This document shows, piece after piece, positions 10,129-23,600 of a stretch of 64,000 nucleotides of DNA. Location: NCBI RefSeq assembly GCF_902833085.1, contig NZ_CADFEB010000003.1:1-64000 (forward strand). The letters run 5' to 3'. Position 1 is the first letter of the stretch. Every line of letters starts with the position of its first letter. A program made the position numbers and the translations under genes. The stretch comes from Burkholderia ubonensis. Its GTDB lineage: Bacteria; Pseudomonadota; Gammaproteobacteria; Burkholderiales; Burkholderiaceae. The notes below the pieces were generated by a model. The model was not told where the DNA came from, did no database searches, and saw only the letters and a list, made by a program, of their open reading frames with translations.

Positions 10129-10647
10129 ATGACCATCACCCTCATCGAGCCCGTCCAGCAATGCACGGGGATCTATCCGTCGCCCGACCTGATGGTCGAA
10201 GACGGCTACCCGTCGACCGACACATTCCAGATCATCCAGACGCAGGACGGCCGAGGCGCAGGCGTCCGCGCGCTGAAGGCGTTCGCGCGCGGCCGGCGGA
10301 TGGCGCGCGTGTCCGGGCAAATCACCGCGTTCTGCCGGCTGCACACGCTGCAGATCAACGCCCACACGCACCTGTACGACCCGCATTTCAGCGGCTTGCT
10401 GCTGCATTCGTGCGATCCGAACGTGCGCCTCGACATGGCCGGCTTCGAGCTCTGGTCGCTGCGCGACATCGCGGCGGGCGAGATGCTGACGATGGACTAC
10501 GCGTCGACCGAGGACGTGCTGATGCGCCAGTTCGAATGCCACTGCGGCGCGCCGAACTGCCGGCGCTGGATCACGGGCGCGAAGGAGCTGCCGAATGAAA
10601 CCGGGCAAGTGTTCCTGACCGGCTTGCAGACGCACACGCTCGTTTGA
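10129..10647 (+). CDS. burB: BurB SET-domain methyltransferase
   Basis: 172 aa with AAGGAGA before the ATG. The SET-domain hallmark HSCDPN lies at residues 93-98, followed by a post-SET cysteine cluster (CHCGAPNC near 139-146) that probably binds zinc. SET proteins normally methylate lysine side chains with S-adenosylmethionine. In the bur pathway the methyltransferase is assigned to S-methylation of methionine, the first step to DMSP, so this would be a small-molecule SET enzyme. It follows burA after about 100 bases and precedes burC by about 50 bases, clearly within the same operon. The family call is firm; the reaction comes from the literature on the homologous cluster. Confidence 0.85.
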   Translation: MTITLIEPVQQCTGIYPSPDLMVEDGYPSTDTFQIIQTQDGRGAGVRALKAFARGRRMARVSGQITAFCRLHTLQINAHTHLYDPHFSGLLLHSCDPNVRLDMAGFELWSLRDIAAGEMLTMDYASTEDVLMRQFECHCGAPNCRRWITGAKELPNETGQVFLTGLQTHTLV

Positions 10648-10697
10648 GCGGCGTGCGCCGCCGCGCCCGCTTCATCAACAGAATGAGGAAACGCGTT

Positions 10698-11723
10698 ATG
10701 GATGGCTTCATCGAACTGCAAGAAAACGACCGGCGTCAGGTGCCCGTCCGCGGCCGCGCCTACCTCGCCGGCGCCGACAGCCCGCGCGTGCCGGTGACGA
10801 TTCCGATCGCGAACGATCTGGCGCTCGGGCTCGCGCATGCCGTCGACACGCCGGCCGAAGCGGCCGCGCTCTGCCGCGACGCGATCGACGCACGCCTGCC
10901 CGACACGGGCGCGCTGCTGTTCCGCGGGCTTCCGATCGCGGACCGCGCCGGCTTCGACGCGTTCATGCAGGCGCTCGGCTACGCGCCGCACAGCTACGAC
11001 GGCGGCATCGCGGTGCGCGCGCGCGACGCGGGCTACGCACTCCTCGCGAGCCAGGAGGATCCGCGCATCACGATGGCGCCGCACAACGAGATGGCCTATC
11101 TGCCGAATCCGCCGCGCAAGGTGTTCTTCTTCTGCGCGGCCGCGGCAGACGAAGGCGGCGAAGTGCCGATCAACGACATCCGGCTCGCCGCCGGGCAGAT
11201 CCCCGACGAGATTCTCGCGCGGTTCGAGCGCAGGCGGATCGGCTATCACCGCTATCTGCCGCGCGAATCGACGCCGACGCAAATCGGCTGGATGGACACG
11301 TTCGGCGTGCGCGACCGCGACGCGGTCGACGCGCTGATGCGCGACAAGGGCCACGACCACCGCTGGCTCGACGACGCCGGGCTCAGCTACGGCTACGTGC
11401 ACGACGCGTTCCTCGACGACCCCGCGGGCAGCGCGCCGCTGTGGTTCAACCAGGTGACGGAGCTGAACGCGTCGTACTGGCGCAGCCATCCGCTGTTCCC
11501 GTCCGACTGGGACGACACGCGCTATCCGGCGACGACCACGTACGGCGACGGCGAGCCGATCGACCCCGAGCTCGTCACCGAGCTGCGCGCGGCACTGTGG
11601 CGCACGTCGCGCGCGGTCGCGATGCGGCCGGGCGACGTGCTGGTGCTCGACAACATCTACGTGCAGCACGGCCGCTTCGCATTCTCCGGGCCGCGGCTGC
11701 ATCTCGTCAGCCTGACCGACTGA
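10698..11723 (+). CDS. burC: BurC TauD-type Fe(II)/2-oxoglutarate dioxygenase
   Basis: 341 aa, TauD/TfdA family. The metal triad is visible as His129-X-Glu131 (HNE, with Glu in place of the more usual Asp) and the distal His324 (VQHGRFAF), followed by the arginine that anchors 2-oxoglutarate. ATG 10698 is preceded by GAGGAAA; an upstream in-frame start at 10644 would overlap burB and lacks a ribosome site. In the published pathway BurC hydroxylates gonyol to gonydiol, the substrate of BurG. It sits 8 bases before burD. Confidence 0.87.
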   Translation: MDGFIELQENDRRQVPVRGRAYLAGADSPRVPVTIPIANDLALGLAHAVDTPAEAAALCRDAIDARLPDTGALLFRGLPIADRAGFDAFMQALGYAPHSYDGGIAVRARDAGYALLASQEDPRITMAPHNEMAYLPNPPRKVFFFCAAAADEGGEVPINDIRLAAGQIPDEILARFERRRIGYHRYLPRESTPTQIGWMDTFGVRDRDAVDALMRDKGHDHRWLDDAGLSYGYVHDAFLDDPAGSAPLWFNQVTELNASYWRSHPLFPSDWDDTRYPATTTYGDGEPIDPELVTELRAALWRTSRAVAMRPGDVLVLDNIYVQHGRFAFSGPRLHLVSLTD

Positions 11724-11731
11724 GGTTTCAG

Positions 11732-13153
11732 ATGGCATACCGAATCGATTCTTCCGTCACGAGCGCGCAGCAGGACACGCGCCACCTGCTGCACCCGTGG
11801 GCCGACCTGGCCGCGCTCGGCCGCGAGACGCCGACCGTCATCGTCGACGCGCACGGTACGCGCGTGACCGACGCCGAAGGCCGTACCTATCTCGACGCGA
11901 TCGGCGGCATGTGGTGCGTGACGGTCGGCTACGGCCGGCGCGAGATCGCGGACGCGATCCGCGATCAGGCGCTGCGCATGCCGTTCTATACGCCATTCGG
12001 CGCGATGACGAACGAGCCGGCCGCCGCGCTCGGCGCGCGGCTCGCCGAACTCGCGCCGGGCGACCTGAAGCGCGTGCATCTGACCACCTGCGGCTCGACC
12101 GCGGTCGAATCGGCGCTGCGCTTCGCGCACTACTACTTCGGCGCGACCGGCCGCCCGCAGAAGCGCCACATCGTCACGCGCGGCGACGCGTACCACGGCA
12201 GCACGTATCTCGCCGCGTCGGTGTCCGGCAAGGCGTGGGACCGCACGTGCTTCCATTACGACGACACGATCGTCCATCACCTGTCGTCGCCGAATCCGTA
12301 CCGGCGGCCGGCCGGCATGAGCGTCGACGCGTTCTGCGCGATGCTCGTCGACGAGTTCGACACGCTGGTCGCAACGCTCGGCGCCGATCGCATCGCCTGC
12401 TTCATCGCCGAGCCGATCCTCGCGTCGGGCGGCGTGATCGTGCCGCCGCCCGGCTACCTCGCGGCAATGCGCGAGCGCTGCCGGCGGCACGACATCCTGT
12501 ACATCTCCGACGAAGTCGTCACGGGCTTCGGCCGCGTCGGCCACTTCTTCGCGTCGCACGCGCATTTCGGCATCGAGCCCGACATGATCGTCGTCGCGAA
12601 GGGGCTCACGTCCGGCTATCAGCCGCTCGGCGCGGTGCTGATCTCGGAGCGGCTCGTCGATGCGGTGTCCGGCGAGCACGCGTACGGCAACGGCGTGTTC
12701 ACGAACGGCTTCACCTATTCGGGTCATCCGGTCGCCTGCGCGGCCGCGCTCGCGAACATCGAGCTGATGGAGCGCGAGCGGATCTGCGAGCACGTGCGCG
12801 ACGTCGGCCCGTACTTCATTCGCCAGCTCGAAACGCTGCGGCGCTTCCCCGTCGTCGGCGACGTGCGCGGCGACCACCTGATGGCATGCATCGAATGCAC
12901 GAGCAACGCAGGCGCGACGGGCGCGCTGCCGACGCCGGCGGACATCGCGATCGCCCAGCGCGTCGATCGCCATTGCGAAGAGATGGGCCTCCTCGTGCGC
13001 CCGTACGAGAGCATGTGCATCCTGTCGCCGCCCCTCACCGTGACCCGCGCCGACATCGACGAGATCTGCGCGATTCTCGCGACGGCGCTCGAGCGCACGC
13101 AGCGCGAGCTCGCGGAATGCGCCCCCGTTCGCGAGGAAAGCGAGACATGCTGA
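11732..13153 (+). CDS. burD: BurD class III aminotransferase
   Basis: 473 aa, PLP-dependent omega-amino-acid/pyruvate transaminase family. The Schiff-base lysine is Lys290 in [13 protein letters not shown], and the [10 protein letters not shown] motif that contacts the cofactor is present upstream. Length is normal for the family. The role inferred from the homologous cluster is deamination of 3-dimethylsulfoniopropylamine to DMSP-aldehyde. Its 3' end overlaps the burE start by 7 bases, so the two are probably translated together, which fits consecutive steps. Confidence 0.9.
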   Translation: MAYRIDSSVTSAQQDTRHLLHPWADLAALGRETPTVIVDAHGTRVTDAEGRTYLDAIGGMWCVTVGYGRREIADAIRDQALRMPFYTPFGAMTNEPAAALGARLAELAPGDLKRVHLTTCGSTAVESALRFAHYYFGATGRPQKRHIVTRGDAYHGSTYLAASVSGKAWDRTCFHYDDTIVHHLSSPNPYRRPAGMSVDAFCAMLVDEFDTLVATLGADRIACFIAEPILASGGVIVPPPGYLAAMRERCRRHDILYISDEVVTGFGRVGHFFASHAHFGIEPDMIVVAKGLTSGYQPLGAVLISERLVDAVSGEHAYGNGVFTNGFTYSGHPVACAAALANIELMERERICEHVRDVGPYFIRQLETLRRFPVVGDVRGDHLMACIECTSNAGATGALPTPADIAIAQRVDRHCEEMGLLVRPYESMCILSPPLTVTRADIDEICAILATALERTQRELAECAPVREESETC

Positions 13154-14559
13154 TCGACGGCATCTGCATCGAAGGAAGCGGCGCGCCCCTTTCGCTCGTC
13201 GATCCGGCGACGGGCGAGCCGCTCGCGTCGCCCGCCGCCGCGAGCGTCGCCGACGTCGAGCGCGCCGTCGCGGCGGCCGAAGCGGCATTCCCCGCCTGGC
13301 GCGCGACGACGCCGCAGACGCGCGCGAGCCTGCTGCTCGCGCTCGCCGACGAGATCGAGCGGCAGGCGGACACGCTCGCGCGCATCGAAAGCCGCAACAC
13401 CGGCAAGCCGCTCCATCTCGTCGTGCAGGACGAGCTGCCCGCCGTCGCCGACTGCTTCCGCTTCTATGCGGGTGCGGCGCGCACCGCGAGCGGGCCGTCC
13501 GCGGGCGAGTACGTCGCGGGCCACACGAGCATGGTGCGGCGCGATCCCGTCGGGGTCGTCGCGCAGATCGCGCCGTGGAACTACCCGCTGATGATGGCTG
13601 CGTGGAAGCTCGCGCCTGCGCTCGCGGCCGGCAATACGGTCGTGTTCAAGCCGTCGGAATGGACGCCGCTGTCGATCGTCGCACTCGAAGCGACGCTCGC
13701 GCGCCTCCTTCCCGCGGGTGTCGTCAACGTCGTGCCCGGCGACGGCGCGACGGTCGGCCGCGCGCTCGCGACGCATCCGCGCGTGCGGATGATCTCGCTG
13801 ACGGGCTCGGTCGAAGCCGGCAAGTCCGTGCTCGCCGCGGCGGCCGGCAACCTGAAGCGCACGCATCTCGAACTCGGCGGCAAGGCGCCCGTCCTCGTGT
13901 TCGACGACGCCGATCTCGACGCGGTCGTCGCCGGCATCCGCTACGCGGGCTTCTACAACGCCGGGCAGGACTGCACCGCCGCGACGCGGATCTACGCGCA
14001 GCGCGGCATCTACGACGCGCTCGCGCGGCGGCTCGCCGACGCGGCGCTCTCGCTGCGCGTCGGCGCACCCGATCGCGCGGACGTCGAGATGGGCCCGCTC
14101 GTCAGCGCCGCGCATCGCGCGCGCGTCGAGCGCTTCGTGCAGGAAGCGGCCGCGCTGCCGCACGCAACCGTGCTGTGCGGCGGCACGCCGCTCGACGGCC
14201 CCGGCTGCTACTACGCGCCGACGGTGATCGCCGGCGTGCGGCACGAAGACGCGCCGATGCGCCGCGAAGCGTTCGGCCCGGTCGTCACGCTGACGCCGTT
14301 CGACACCGAATCGCAGGCGCTGCGGTGGGCGAACGATTCCGAATACGGACTGGCGTCGTCGGTGTGGACGCGCGACGCGGCGCGCGGCATGCGGCTCGCC
14401 GCATGCATCGAGGCGGGCGTCACGTGGGTGAACGCGCATTTCACCTACACGTCCGACATGCCGCACGGCGGGACCAAGCAGTCCGGCTACGGCTCCGATC
14501 TGTCGACGCTCGGCCTCGCCGACTACACGCAGCCGCGCCATGTGATGTGGCGGCATTGA
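13147..14559 (+). CDS. burE: BurE aldehyde dehydrogenase
   Basis: 470 aa, NAD(P)-dependent aldehyde dehydrogenase of the aminobutyraldehyde/betaine-aldehyde type. The catalytic pair is Glu242 (LELGGKAP) and Cys276 (GQDCTAATR), 34 residues apart as usual. [10 protein letters not shown] and LTGSVEAGK form the cofactor site. The proposed role is oxidation of DMSP-aldehyde to DMSP, a sulfonium counterpart of a quaternary-ammonium aldehyde, which suits the nearest family. It overlaps the end of burD by 7 bases and is followed by burF after 56 bases. Confidence 0.9.
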   Translation: MLIDGICIEGSGAPLSLVDPATGEPLASPAAASVADVERAVAAAEAAFPAWRATTPQTRASLLLALADEIERQADTLARIESRNTGKPLHLVVQDELPAVADCFRFYAGAARTASGPSAGEYVAGHTSMVRRDPVGVVAQIAPWNYPLMMAAWKLAPALAAGNTVVFKPSEWTPLSIVALEATLARLLPAGVVNVVPGDGATVGRALATHPRVRMISLTGSVEAGKSVLAAAAGNLKRTHLELGGKAPVLVFDDADLDAVVAGIRYAGFYNAGQDCTAATRIYAQRGIYDALARRLADAALSLRVGAPDRADVEMGPLVSAAHRARVERFVQEAAALPHATVLCGGTPLDGPGCYYAPTVIAGVRHEDAPMRREAFGPVVTLTPFDTESQALRWANDSEYGLASSVWTRDAARGMRLAACIEAGVTWVNAHFTYTSDMPHGGTKQSGYGSDLSTLGLADYTQPRHVMWRH

Positions 14560-14615
14560 CGCGCACGGCGCATCGCGCGACGCGTGACTCTCAGAACCCG
14601 ACCCAGACGATTCCC

Positions 14616-17600
14616 ATGACCCCATCCCTTCCTTCCCGCGACCTCGCCGCGGCCGTCGAAGCGGCAGTCCTGTCGCTCGCCGGCGACGTCGCCGGCCGCA
14701 CGTTCGACGCGTCGGCCGCGGAGCGTCCTCTGCACACGCAGGGCTTCGATTCGGTGCAGCTCGTCGAATTGTCCGGATGCCTGAACGACTACTACGGCCT
14801 CGATCTCGATCCGACCGTGTTCTTCAAGGTGCACGCCCCCCGCTCGATCGCCGCGCATCTGCTCGCGCGGCACGCGGCCGAGGTCGCGCGCAAGCACGGC
14901 TTCGCGATCGAGGGCGAGAGCGATGCGAACGCGGCGGCCGGCGCATCCGCCGCTGCGCCCGGCAGTCGTGCGGAATCCGACGATACGCATGACGATGCGG
15001 AAGGCGACGTCGCGATCGTCGGCATGGCTGGCATCTTCCCGCAGTCGGCCGACCTCGACGAATTCTGGCGGCATCTCGCCGCGGGCGACGACCTGATCGC
15101 CGAAACGCCGCCGTCACGCTGGGACTGGCGCGCGGCCGACGGCGAGCCCGCGTCGCGCTGGGGCGGCTTCATTCCGCGGATCGAATATTTCGACGCCGCG
15201 TTCTTCGGCATCTCGCCGCGCGAAGCCGAGCAGATGGACCCGCAGCAGCGCCTGCTGATGCAGACCGCGTGGGCCGCGCTCGAAGACGCGGCGGTCCGCC
15301 CGTCCGACCTGATGGGCAGCGACGCGGCGGTGTTCGTCGGCGTCAGCACGTCCGACTACATGGCGCTGCTGCCCGGCGCGGACGGCCATCTCGCGGTCGG
15401 CAACGCGCACGCGATGCTGCCGAACCGGCTGTCGCACCTGCTCGGCACGCACGGCCCGAGCGAGGCCGTCGACACCGCATGCTCGAGCTCGCTCGTCGCG
15501 CTGCACCGTGCGGTGCGCGCGCTGCGACGCAGCGAGAGCGGCGTCGCGATCGTCGGCGGCGTCAACGTGATGCTGACGACGCGGCTGCATCGCGCGCTCG
15601 CCGCCGCCGGCATGCTGAGCCCCGACGGACGCTGCAAGACCTTCGACGCATCGGCGAACGGCTATGTGCGCGGCGAAGGCGTCGCGGCGCTCGTGCTGAT
15701 GCCGCTCGACCGCGCACGCGCGGGCGGGCATCCGGTGCGCGCGGTGATCAAGGGCAGCGCAGTGAACCACGGTGGCCGCGCAGCGTTCCTGACCGCGCCC
15801 GACGTGAACGCGCAGGCCGCGCTGATCGCGGCCGCGTATCGCGATGCGGGCGTCGACCCGGCAACCGTTTCGTACGTTGAAGCACACGGCACCGGCACGT
15901 CGCTCGGCGATCCGATCGAAGTGCAGGCGCTGCGCCAGGGCTTCGACGCGTATGCGCGCGAGTGCGCCGATGCGCACGCGCCGGCGCGCTGCGGCCTCGG
16001 TTCGGTCAAGACCAACATCGGACACCTCGAAGCAGCGGCGGGCCTCGCGGGCGTCGTCAAGGTCGTGCTCGCGATGAATCGGCGCATGCTGCCGCCGAGC
16101 CTGCATTGCCGCGCGCTGAATCCGTATCTGAAACTCGACGACAGCCGCTACCACGTCGTCACGGAACCGACGCCGTGGCCGGACGCAGCGACGCCGACGC
16201 CGCTGCGCGCGGGCGTCAGCTCGTTCGGCTTCGGCGGCTCGAACGCGCACATCGTGCTGCAATCCGTGGATGCGCAACCGGTCGCGCCGGCGAGCCCATC
16301 CGACGCGGCTGGCTCGCTCGCATGGTTCATCCCGCTTTCAGCGCGCACCGATACGGCGTTGCGCGCGCGCGCCGCGCAACTCGCAAGCTGGCTCGACATC
16401 GAGCCTGCCGACGACGCATGGCTGCCCGCGCTCGCGAAAACATTGTCGGTCGGCCGCGAGCCGATGGCATGCCGCTTCGGCATCACGTGCGCGTCGCTCG
16501 ACGACCTGCGCGCGCAGCTCGCGATCGCGCTGGACGGCCCTGCCGATGCGCTCGTGCGCGACGACGCGCGCCTGCGGCCGCCCGCAAGCGCACACGCGGC
16601 GTGGGTCGCGGGCGGGTCCGAGCCGCTGCCGGCCGCATGGGACGACGCGACGCCGCGTATCCGGTTGCCCGTCTATCCGTTCGAAGGCGAGCGGCACTGG
16701 CCGACCGACGAAGCCGCGCCGACGCGCTTCGCGCTCGCGCCCGACGGCGACGGCGCATATCGGCTGTCGATCGCGCCCGACGCGCCGCTCGTCGCCGACC
16801 ATCGGCTCGCGGGCGAGCCCGTGCTCGCCGCCGCCGCGCAGATCGTGATCGCGTGGCGCGCGTTCGAAGCGGGCGCGTTCGACGCGGACACGAACGTCGC
16901 GCTGCACGACATCGAATGGCTCGCGCCGATCGCAATCGGCGCGCCGACCGATCTGCGCGTCACGCTTGCTCGCGACGAAGGCATCAACGACGACGCACGC
17001 TTCGCGATCGCCGTCTCCCCGGCCATCGATACGCCGCTTGGCCACGGCCGCGCGACACGGATCGCAAGCGCGCCAGCCGGCGCGTCTGCGCTCGACCTCG
17101 AAGCGATCCGCGCACGCTGCACGCAACCGATCCCGGCCGCGGCCTGCTACGACGCGTTCGCCGCAATCGGCATCGATTACGGCCCGACCTTCCGCCCGCT
17201 TCGCACGATCGCGGTCGGCCGCGACGAGGCGCTCGCCGAATTCGACGCGACGGCGCTCGCGGGCACGTCGGGCGACGCGCGCATCGTCGCGCTGCTCGAC
17301 GGCGCGTTCCAGGCGATCGCAGGCCTGCAGCTCGCGGACGCGGGGCGCATCGACGGTGCGCGCCTGCCCGCGGCGCTCGCGCGCATCGAACTGACCGGGC
17401 CGGTTGCGGACAGCAGTTACGCGTGGATTCGCGAAGTGCCGAACGAAACCGGCCGTCGCACGTTCGATCTCGATCTCGTGACCGCGAGCGGCGAATCGTG
17501 CGCATCGCTGCGCGGCTTCGCACTGGCGTCGGCACGAAGCCGGACCTCGCGCGAAACGCCGTGCATCGCGACGCCGGGCGATCATCTGCTCGCGCCGCAA

Positions 17601-20600
17601 TGGCTGCCCTCCACGACGAATACGACGAGCACTGGCACGCCGTCCCGGCGCACCGGCACGTTGGCGATATTCGGCGGCACGCCGGCCCAGCACGCCGCGC
17701 TCGCGGCCACGCACCCGACGCCGCCGCGCGTGATCGACGACCTCGCCGAACTCGACGCGCATATCGATCATCTGGTCTGGCTGCCGCCCACGCCGGCGGA
17801 AGCGGATGCGAACGCGCCGCTCGCACGATGCGCAGGCCTCGACGGCTTGCGTCTCGTCAAGCGGCTGCTCGCGCTCGGCGTCGGCGATCGCGCGTTCGAG
17901 CTGACGGTACTGACCGTCCGCACGTGGACGATGCCGGGCGACGCACCCGCGTTCCCCGCGCACGCGGATCTCGCAGGACTGTGCGGATCGCTCGCGAACG
18001 AATATCCGCATTGGCGGGTGCGGCTCATCGATCTGTCCGGCGCCGACGCACTGCCGGCCGACTGGCACACGCAGGACGCCGAAGGCGGCCATCCGCTGCT
18101 GCTGCGCCGCCACGGCCAATGGTTCGCGCGCCGGCTCGTGCCGCTCGCGGCGCTGCCGTCGCCCGCCGAGCCGCCGTACCGGCCGGGCGGCGTCTACGTC
18201 GCGATCGGGGGTGCCGGCGGCATCGGCCGCGTGTGGACCGAACATGCGATCCGCGCATGCGGCGCGCAAGTCGTGTGGATCGGCCGACGGCCGCTCGACG
18301 CACGGATCGACGCACACTGCGACGCGCTCGCCGCGCTCGGGCCGCGCCCGTCCTATCTGAGCGCCGACGCGAGCGACGCCGGCAGCCTGCGCGCCGCGCG
18401 CGACGCGGTGCTCGCGCGCTTCGGCCGGATCGACGGCGTCGTGCACACGGCGATCGTGCTGCAGGACGGCGGCCTCGCGCAGCTCGACGACGCACAGTTC
18501 AGCGCGGCGCTGAACGCGCAGGTCGCGACGACCGCGAACCTCGCGCGCGTGTTCGGCGACGACACGCTCGACTTCATCCTGTTCTTCTCGTCGCTGCAAA
18601 GTGCGTTCGTCGCGGCCGGCCAGAGCAATTACGCGGCAGGCTGCACGTTCCGCGACGCGTTCGCCGACTGGCTGCGTACGCAGGTGCGATGCGCGGTCAA
18701 GGTCGTGAACTGGGGCTACTGGGGGCAGACGGGCGTCGTCGCGTCCGACGCGTACCGCCGGCGCATGGCCGCGCTCGGCATCGGCTCGATCGAGCCGGCG
18801 GCCGCGATGGCGGTCGTCGATGCGCTGCTCGGCGCGAGCGTCGACCAGGTCGGTTATCTGAAGACCCTCGCCCGCGCCGCGGTGCCGACACTCGCACCCG
18901 CATTCGCCGCGCGCATCGCGCCGCACACGGAAGCGCTCGCCGATACGCCGCTGCCGCGCGTCGACGCGACGGGCGACAGCCCGCAGTGGCAGCACGCGCT
19001 TACGTTGCTCGATCGCGCGATTGCGCGCCGCCTGTTCGCGGAACTCGGCGCGCTGCATGTGTTCGGCGACGGCGACAGGTCGGGCGACACCGCGTTCGAC
19101 CTCGACACCGCACTGCGCGCCGGCCGCATCGCGCCCGCGTACCGACGCTGGCTCGCGCATGCGCTGACGCTGATCGCGCAACACGGCCACATCGCATGGG
19201 ACGGTCGCACGGGCCGCATCACCGACGCCCCGCCGTCGCCGGACATCGCGCGCACCGACTGGACCAATGCGCGTGCCGAACTCGAACGCACCGCGCTGCT
19301 CGACGCCCACCTCGCGCTCGTCGATGCGACGCTCGACGCGCTGCCCGCGATCCTGCAAGGCAGCGTGCCTGCGACGTCGGTCCTGTTCCCGGACGGCGAC
19401 CTGAGCCGCGTCGAAGCCGTCTATCAGCGCAACGAGCAGGCGGACCGCTGCAATCGTGCGCTCGCCGCTGCGGTGCTGCACCTGGTCGGCCGCCCGCCGG
19501 CCGCGCAGCCGGCGGCGCTCGCCGAGATCGGCGCGGGCACCGGCGGCACGACCGTGCCGCTCCTCGCGGCGCTCGACGCGAGCGGTGCGCGGCTCGGCCG
19601 CTACGACTTCACCGACATCTCGAAGGCGTTCCTGCTGAACGCCGAGCAGACGTTCGGCCGCGGCCGCGACGTGCTGCGCTACCGGCTGTTCGACGTCGAG
19701 CGGCCCGTCGCCGGGCAGGCGCTCGATGCCGGCGGCTACGACATCGTGATCGCCACCAACGTGCTGCACGCGACGCAGGACATCGGCGTCACGCTGCGCA
19801 ACGCGAAGGCGCTGCTGAGGGCGGGCGGCCGCCTGATCGTCAACGAACTGCTCGACACGCACGGCTTCGCGCACGCGACGTTCGGCCTGCTGCCGGGCTG
19901 GTGGCGGCATCGCGACAGCGCGCGCCGGCTGCCGGGCAGCCCGCTGCTGTCGCGCGACGGCTGGACGCATGCATTGCGCGAAGCCGGCTTCGCGGTGCTC
20001 GACGGCGACGCGGCCGACGCTGCGCCGGCGGGCCAGGGCGTGATCGTCGCGATCAGCGACGGCGTGATCGTGCAGCCCGTGACCGACGACGCACGCGACG
20101 ACGCCGACTCGCACGCAAACGCCGCGCCCCCGGCCACGCCGGTCACGCGCGCGCCCGCGGCTGCGCCGACCGGCGCGAACCTGCGCGAGCGCTGTGTCCA
20201 GTGGCTCACGCAGCTCGTCGCGCGAACGCTGAAGATGCCGGCCGGCAAGCTCGCGCCGGATCAGCCGCTCGGCCATTACGGCGTCGACTCGATTCTCGTG
20301 ATCGGCCTGACGAAGACGCTGCGGGAATCGCTCGGCGTCGCGCTGTCGAACGCGACGCTGTTCGAGCACGCGACGCTGAACGCGCTCGCCGACTTCTTCG
20401 TCGCCGAGCATCGCGCCGCATGCGAGCGCGTGCTCGGCGGCGACGCGGCGGCCGCCGCGAATGCGTCGCCGGCGGAACGCGCGGTCGTGCAACCGGACGC
20501 GACGCCCCCGCACGCGCGCCCCGCGACACCCTCGAGCGCCGACGACACCGCCATCGCCGTGATCGGCATGTCCGGCCGCTACGCGCAGGCGGACAACCTG

Positions 20601-23600
20601 CGCGAGTTCTGGGCGAACCTCCGCGCAGGCCGCCACTGCATCACCGAAGTGCCCGCCGAGCGCTGGGACTGGCGCACGCACTTCGACGCGGAGAAAGGCA
20701 CACCCGGCCGCACGTACAGCCGCTGGGGCGGCTTCCTGAAGCAGATCGACCGCTTCGACGCCGCGTTCTTCCGGATCGCGCCGAGCGACGCGGCGCAGAT
20801 CGATCCGCAAGGCCGGCTGTTCCTCGAGGAATCGTGGGCCGCGATCGAGGACGCCGGCTACACGCCCGCGACGCTCAGCGCGAGCCGCCAGGTCGGCGTA
20901 TTCGTCGGCGCGATGAACGGCGACTACCCGACGGGCGCGCAGTTCTGGAGCATCGCGAACCGCGTGTCGCACGCGCTCGACCTGCACGGGCCGAGCCTCG
21001 CCGTCGACACCGCGTGCTCGTCGTCGCTGACCGCGATCCATCTCGCGCTCGACAGCCTGCGCGGCGGCAGCTGCGACTGCGCGCTCGTGGGCGGCGTCAA
21101 TCTGATTCAGCATCCGCGGCATCTGGTCGGGCTGTCGTCGCTGACGATGCTGTCGGCAGGCGACGCGTGCCGTGCGTTCGGTGCGGGCGCGGACGGCTTC
21201 GTCGACGGCGAAGGCGTCGGCGTGCTCGTGCTGAAGCCGCTGTCGCGCGCGCTCGCCGACGGCGATGCGATCCACGGCATCATCCGCGGCAGCATGATCA
21301 ACGCGGGCGGCAAGACGCACGGCCTCACGGTGCCGAACCCGCGCGCGCAGCAGGCGGTCGTCGGCGCGGCGCTCGTGCGCAGCGGCGTGCCCGCGCGCGC
21401 GGTCGGCTACGTCGAGGCGCACGGCACCGGCACCGCGCTCGGCGATCCGATCGAGCTCACGGGCCTCACGCGCGCATTTGCCGACGCGACCGCCGATCGC
21501 GGCTTTTGCGCGCTCGGCTCGGTCAAGTCGAACATCGGCCATTGCGAGAGCGCGGCAGGCATCGCGGGCGTTACGAAGGTGCTGCTGCAGATGAAGCATC
21601 GCGAGCTCGTGCCGACGCTGCACGCGGACGAGCCGAATCCCGATCTCGATTTCGCGCAATCGCCGTTCGTGCTGCAACGCACGCTCGCGCCGTGGCCGAA
21701 GCCGGATCTCGACGGCTGGCCGCGGATCGCGGGTGTGTCGTCGTTCGGCGCGGGCGGCGCGAACGCGCACGTCGTGCTCGAAGAGTTCGTCGACACGCGC
21801 GTCGCGACCGGCGACGACCACGCCGGACCTGCGATCGTCGTGCTGTCCGCCGCGACCGACGACGCGCTGCGCCGCCGCGCGCAGCAATTGCACGCGGTGC
21901 TCGCCGACGGCGAAGTGGATGCCGAACACCTGCACGATCTCGCCTACACGCTGCAGGTCGGGCGTGACGCGATGGCGTCGCGTTTCGGCTGCGTCGTCGG
22001 GTCGCTCGTCGAGCTGCAAGCGGCGCTCGCCGCGTTCGTCGAAGGCGACGCATCGCGCGGCTGGCACGCGCATCGGCTCGCCGGCGACCGCCACGGCCTC
22101 GCCGAGCTCGATGCCGATCCCGAGCTGCGCGCGTCGCTCGTCGATCAATGCATCGCGACCGGCAAGCTCGACAAGCTCGTGGCGCTCTGGTGCCAGGGGC
22201 TCGGCGTCGACTGGTCGGCGCTGCATCGCGGCCGCGCGCGCCGGCGCGTGCATCTGCCTGCCTATCCGTTCGACGGCCCGCGCTACTGGCTCCGCGACGA
22301 CGCGACGCTCGCGGTCGAACCCGTGCGCGAATCGACGACCGACAGCGCGCTTGCATCGCATGGCGCATCCGCCGCCGTGCCGGACACGTCGACGACCGAT
22401 GTCGCGACGCTCGTGCGCCGAACGGTCGCGCAGTTGCTCGGCTATGCGGACGTCGATATGAGCGAGTCGTTCCTGTCGCTCGGCGGCGACTCGATCCGCG
22501 CGGCGCGCGTGCACCGGTTGCTGCAACAATCGCTCGACGTGAAGATCCCGCTGAGCCTGATGCTGGAAGCGCAGACGCTCGCCGAATGCGCGCAAGCGAT
22601 CGATGCGTTGCTGACGGAGAAGGGACGCTCGACCGCAACTGGCATCTCGTCGAACAGCGCGCCTTCAAGCGGCATGCCGAGCGCCGGCGCGTCCACGCGA
22701 GCATCCGCACCGCAGCCGCGCCCGGCCCCCGCGCCGCACGACGCACGCCCGCGCGTGCACACGCTGTCGTCGAATCAGCAGCAGTTCTTCTTCCTCGACC
22801 GCCTGAACCCCGCGAACCCGGCGTTCAACCTGCCGGGCGCGCTGCGCGTGCGCGGCGAATGGCATGGCGACGCGCTCGAAGCCGCGTATCAGGCGCTCGT
22901 CGATTCGCACGACGTGCTGCGCACCCGCTTCGTCGTGCGCGGCGGCGAGCCGTGCGCGGAAGTCGCGCCGCACCGCGCGGCGACGATCCGTCGTCACGAT
23001 CTGTCGGCGCTCCTGCCGAAGCATCAGGCCGCACGCATCGCCGAGTGCCTGACCGAATCGAGCCGCGAAGGCTTCGCGCTCGACCAGTGCGAACCCAGCC
23101 GGCTGACGGTGCTCGAATTGCGCGACGACGACCATGTGATCCTGCTGAACCTGCATCACATCGTCGGCGATGCGGTATCCGTCGTCGTGCTGCTCGACGC
23201 GCTCGCGCGCGCCGCGCTGACGGGGCAAGCGTGCGCGACGAACGCCGCGCAGCCGCAATATGCGGAATGGGCCGCGCGCGAACGCGAGGCATTGCCGGCG
23301 ACGGTCGAGCGCGAACTCCCATACTGGCTCGAGCGCCTGCGCGACGTGCCGCCGCCATTGCCGCTGCCGTGCGACCGCGCACGCCCCTCCGTGCCGAGCT
23401 ATCGCGGGCAGAGCGTGCCGCTCGCGTTCCCGCCGGAACTGACCGCTCGGCTCGACGCATATTGCAAGGCGAACCGGCTGTCGCGCTTCGTCGTGATGCT
23501 CGCCGCGTTCAAGGTCGCGCTGCGCGTGCTGTCGGGTCGCGACGACGTCGTCGTCGGCAGCCCCTACGCGAATCGCGCCGACGACGACACGGCCGACATG

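Noticed and set aside
16338..22595. 2085-codon antisense frame in burF
   Set aside because: Same reason: compositionally biased shadow with no domain, opposite to clear KS, KR and carrier motifs.
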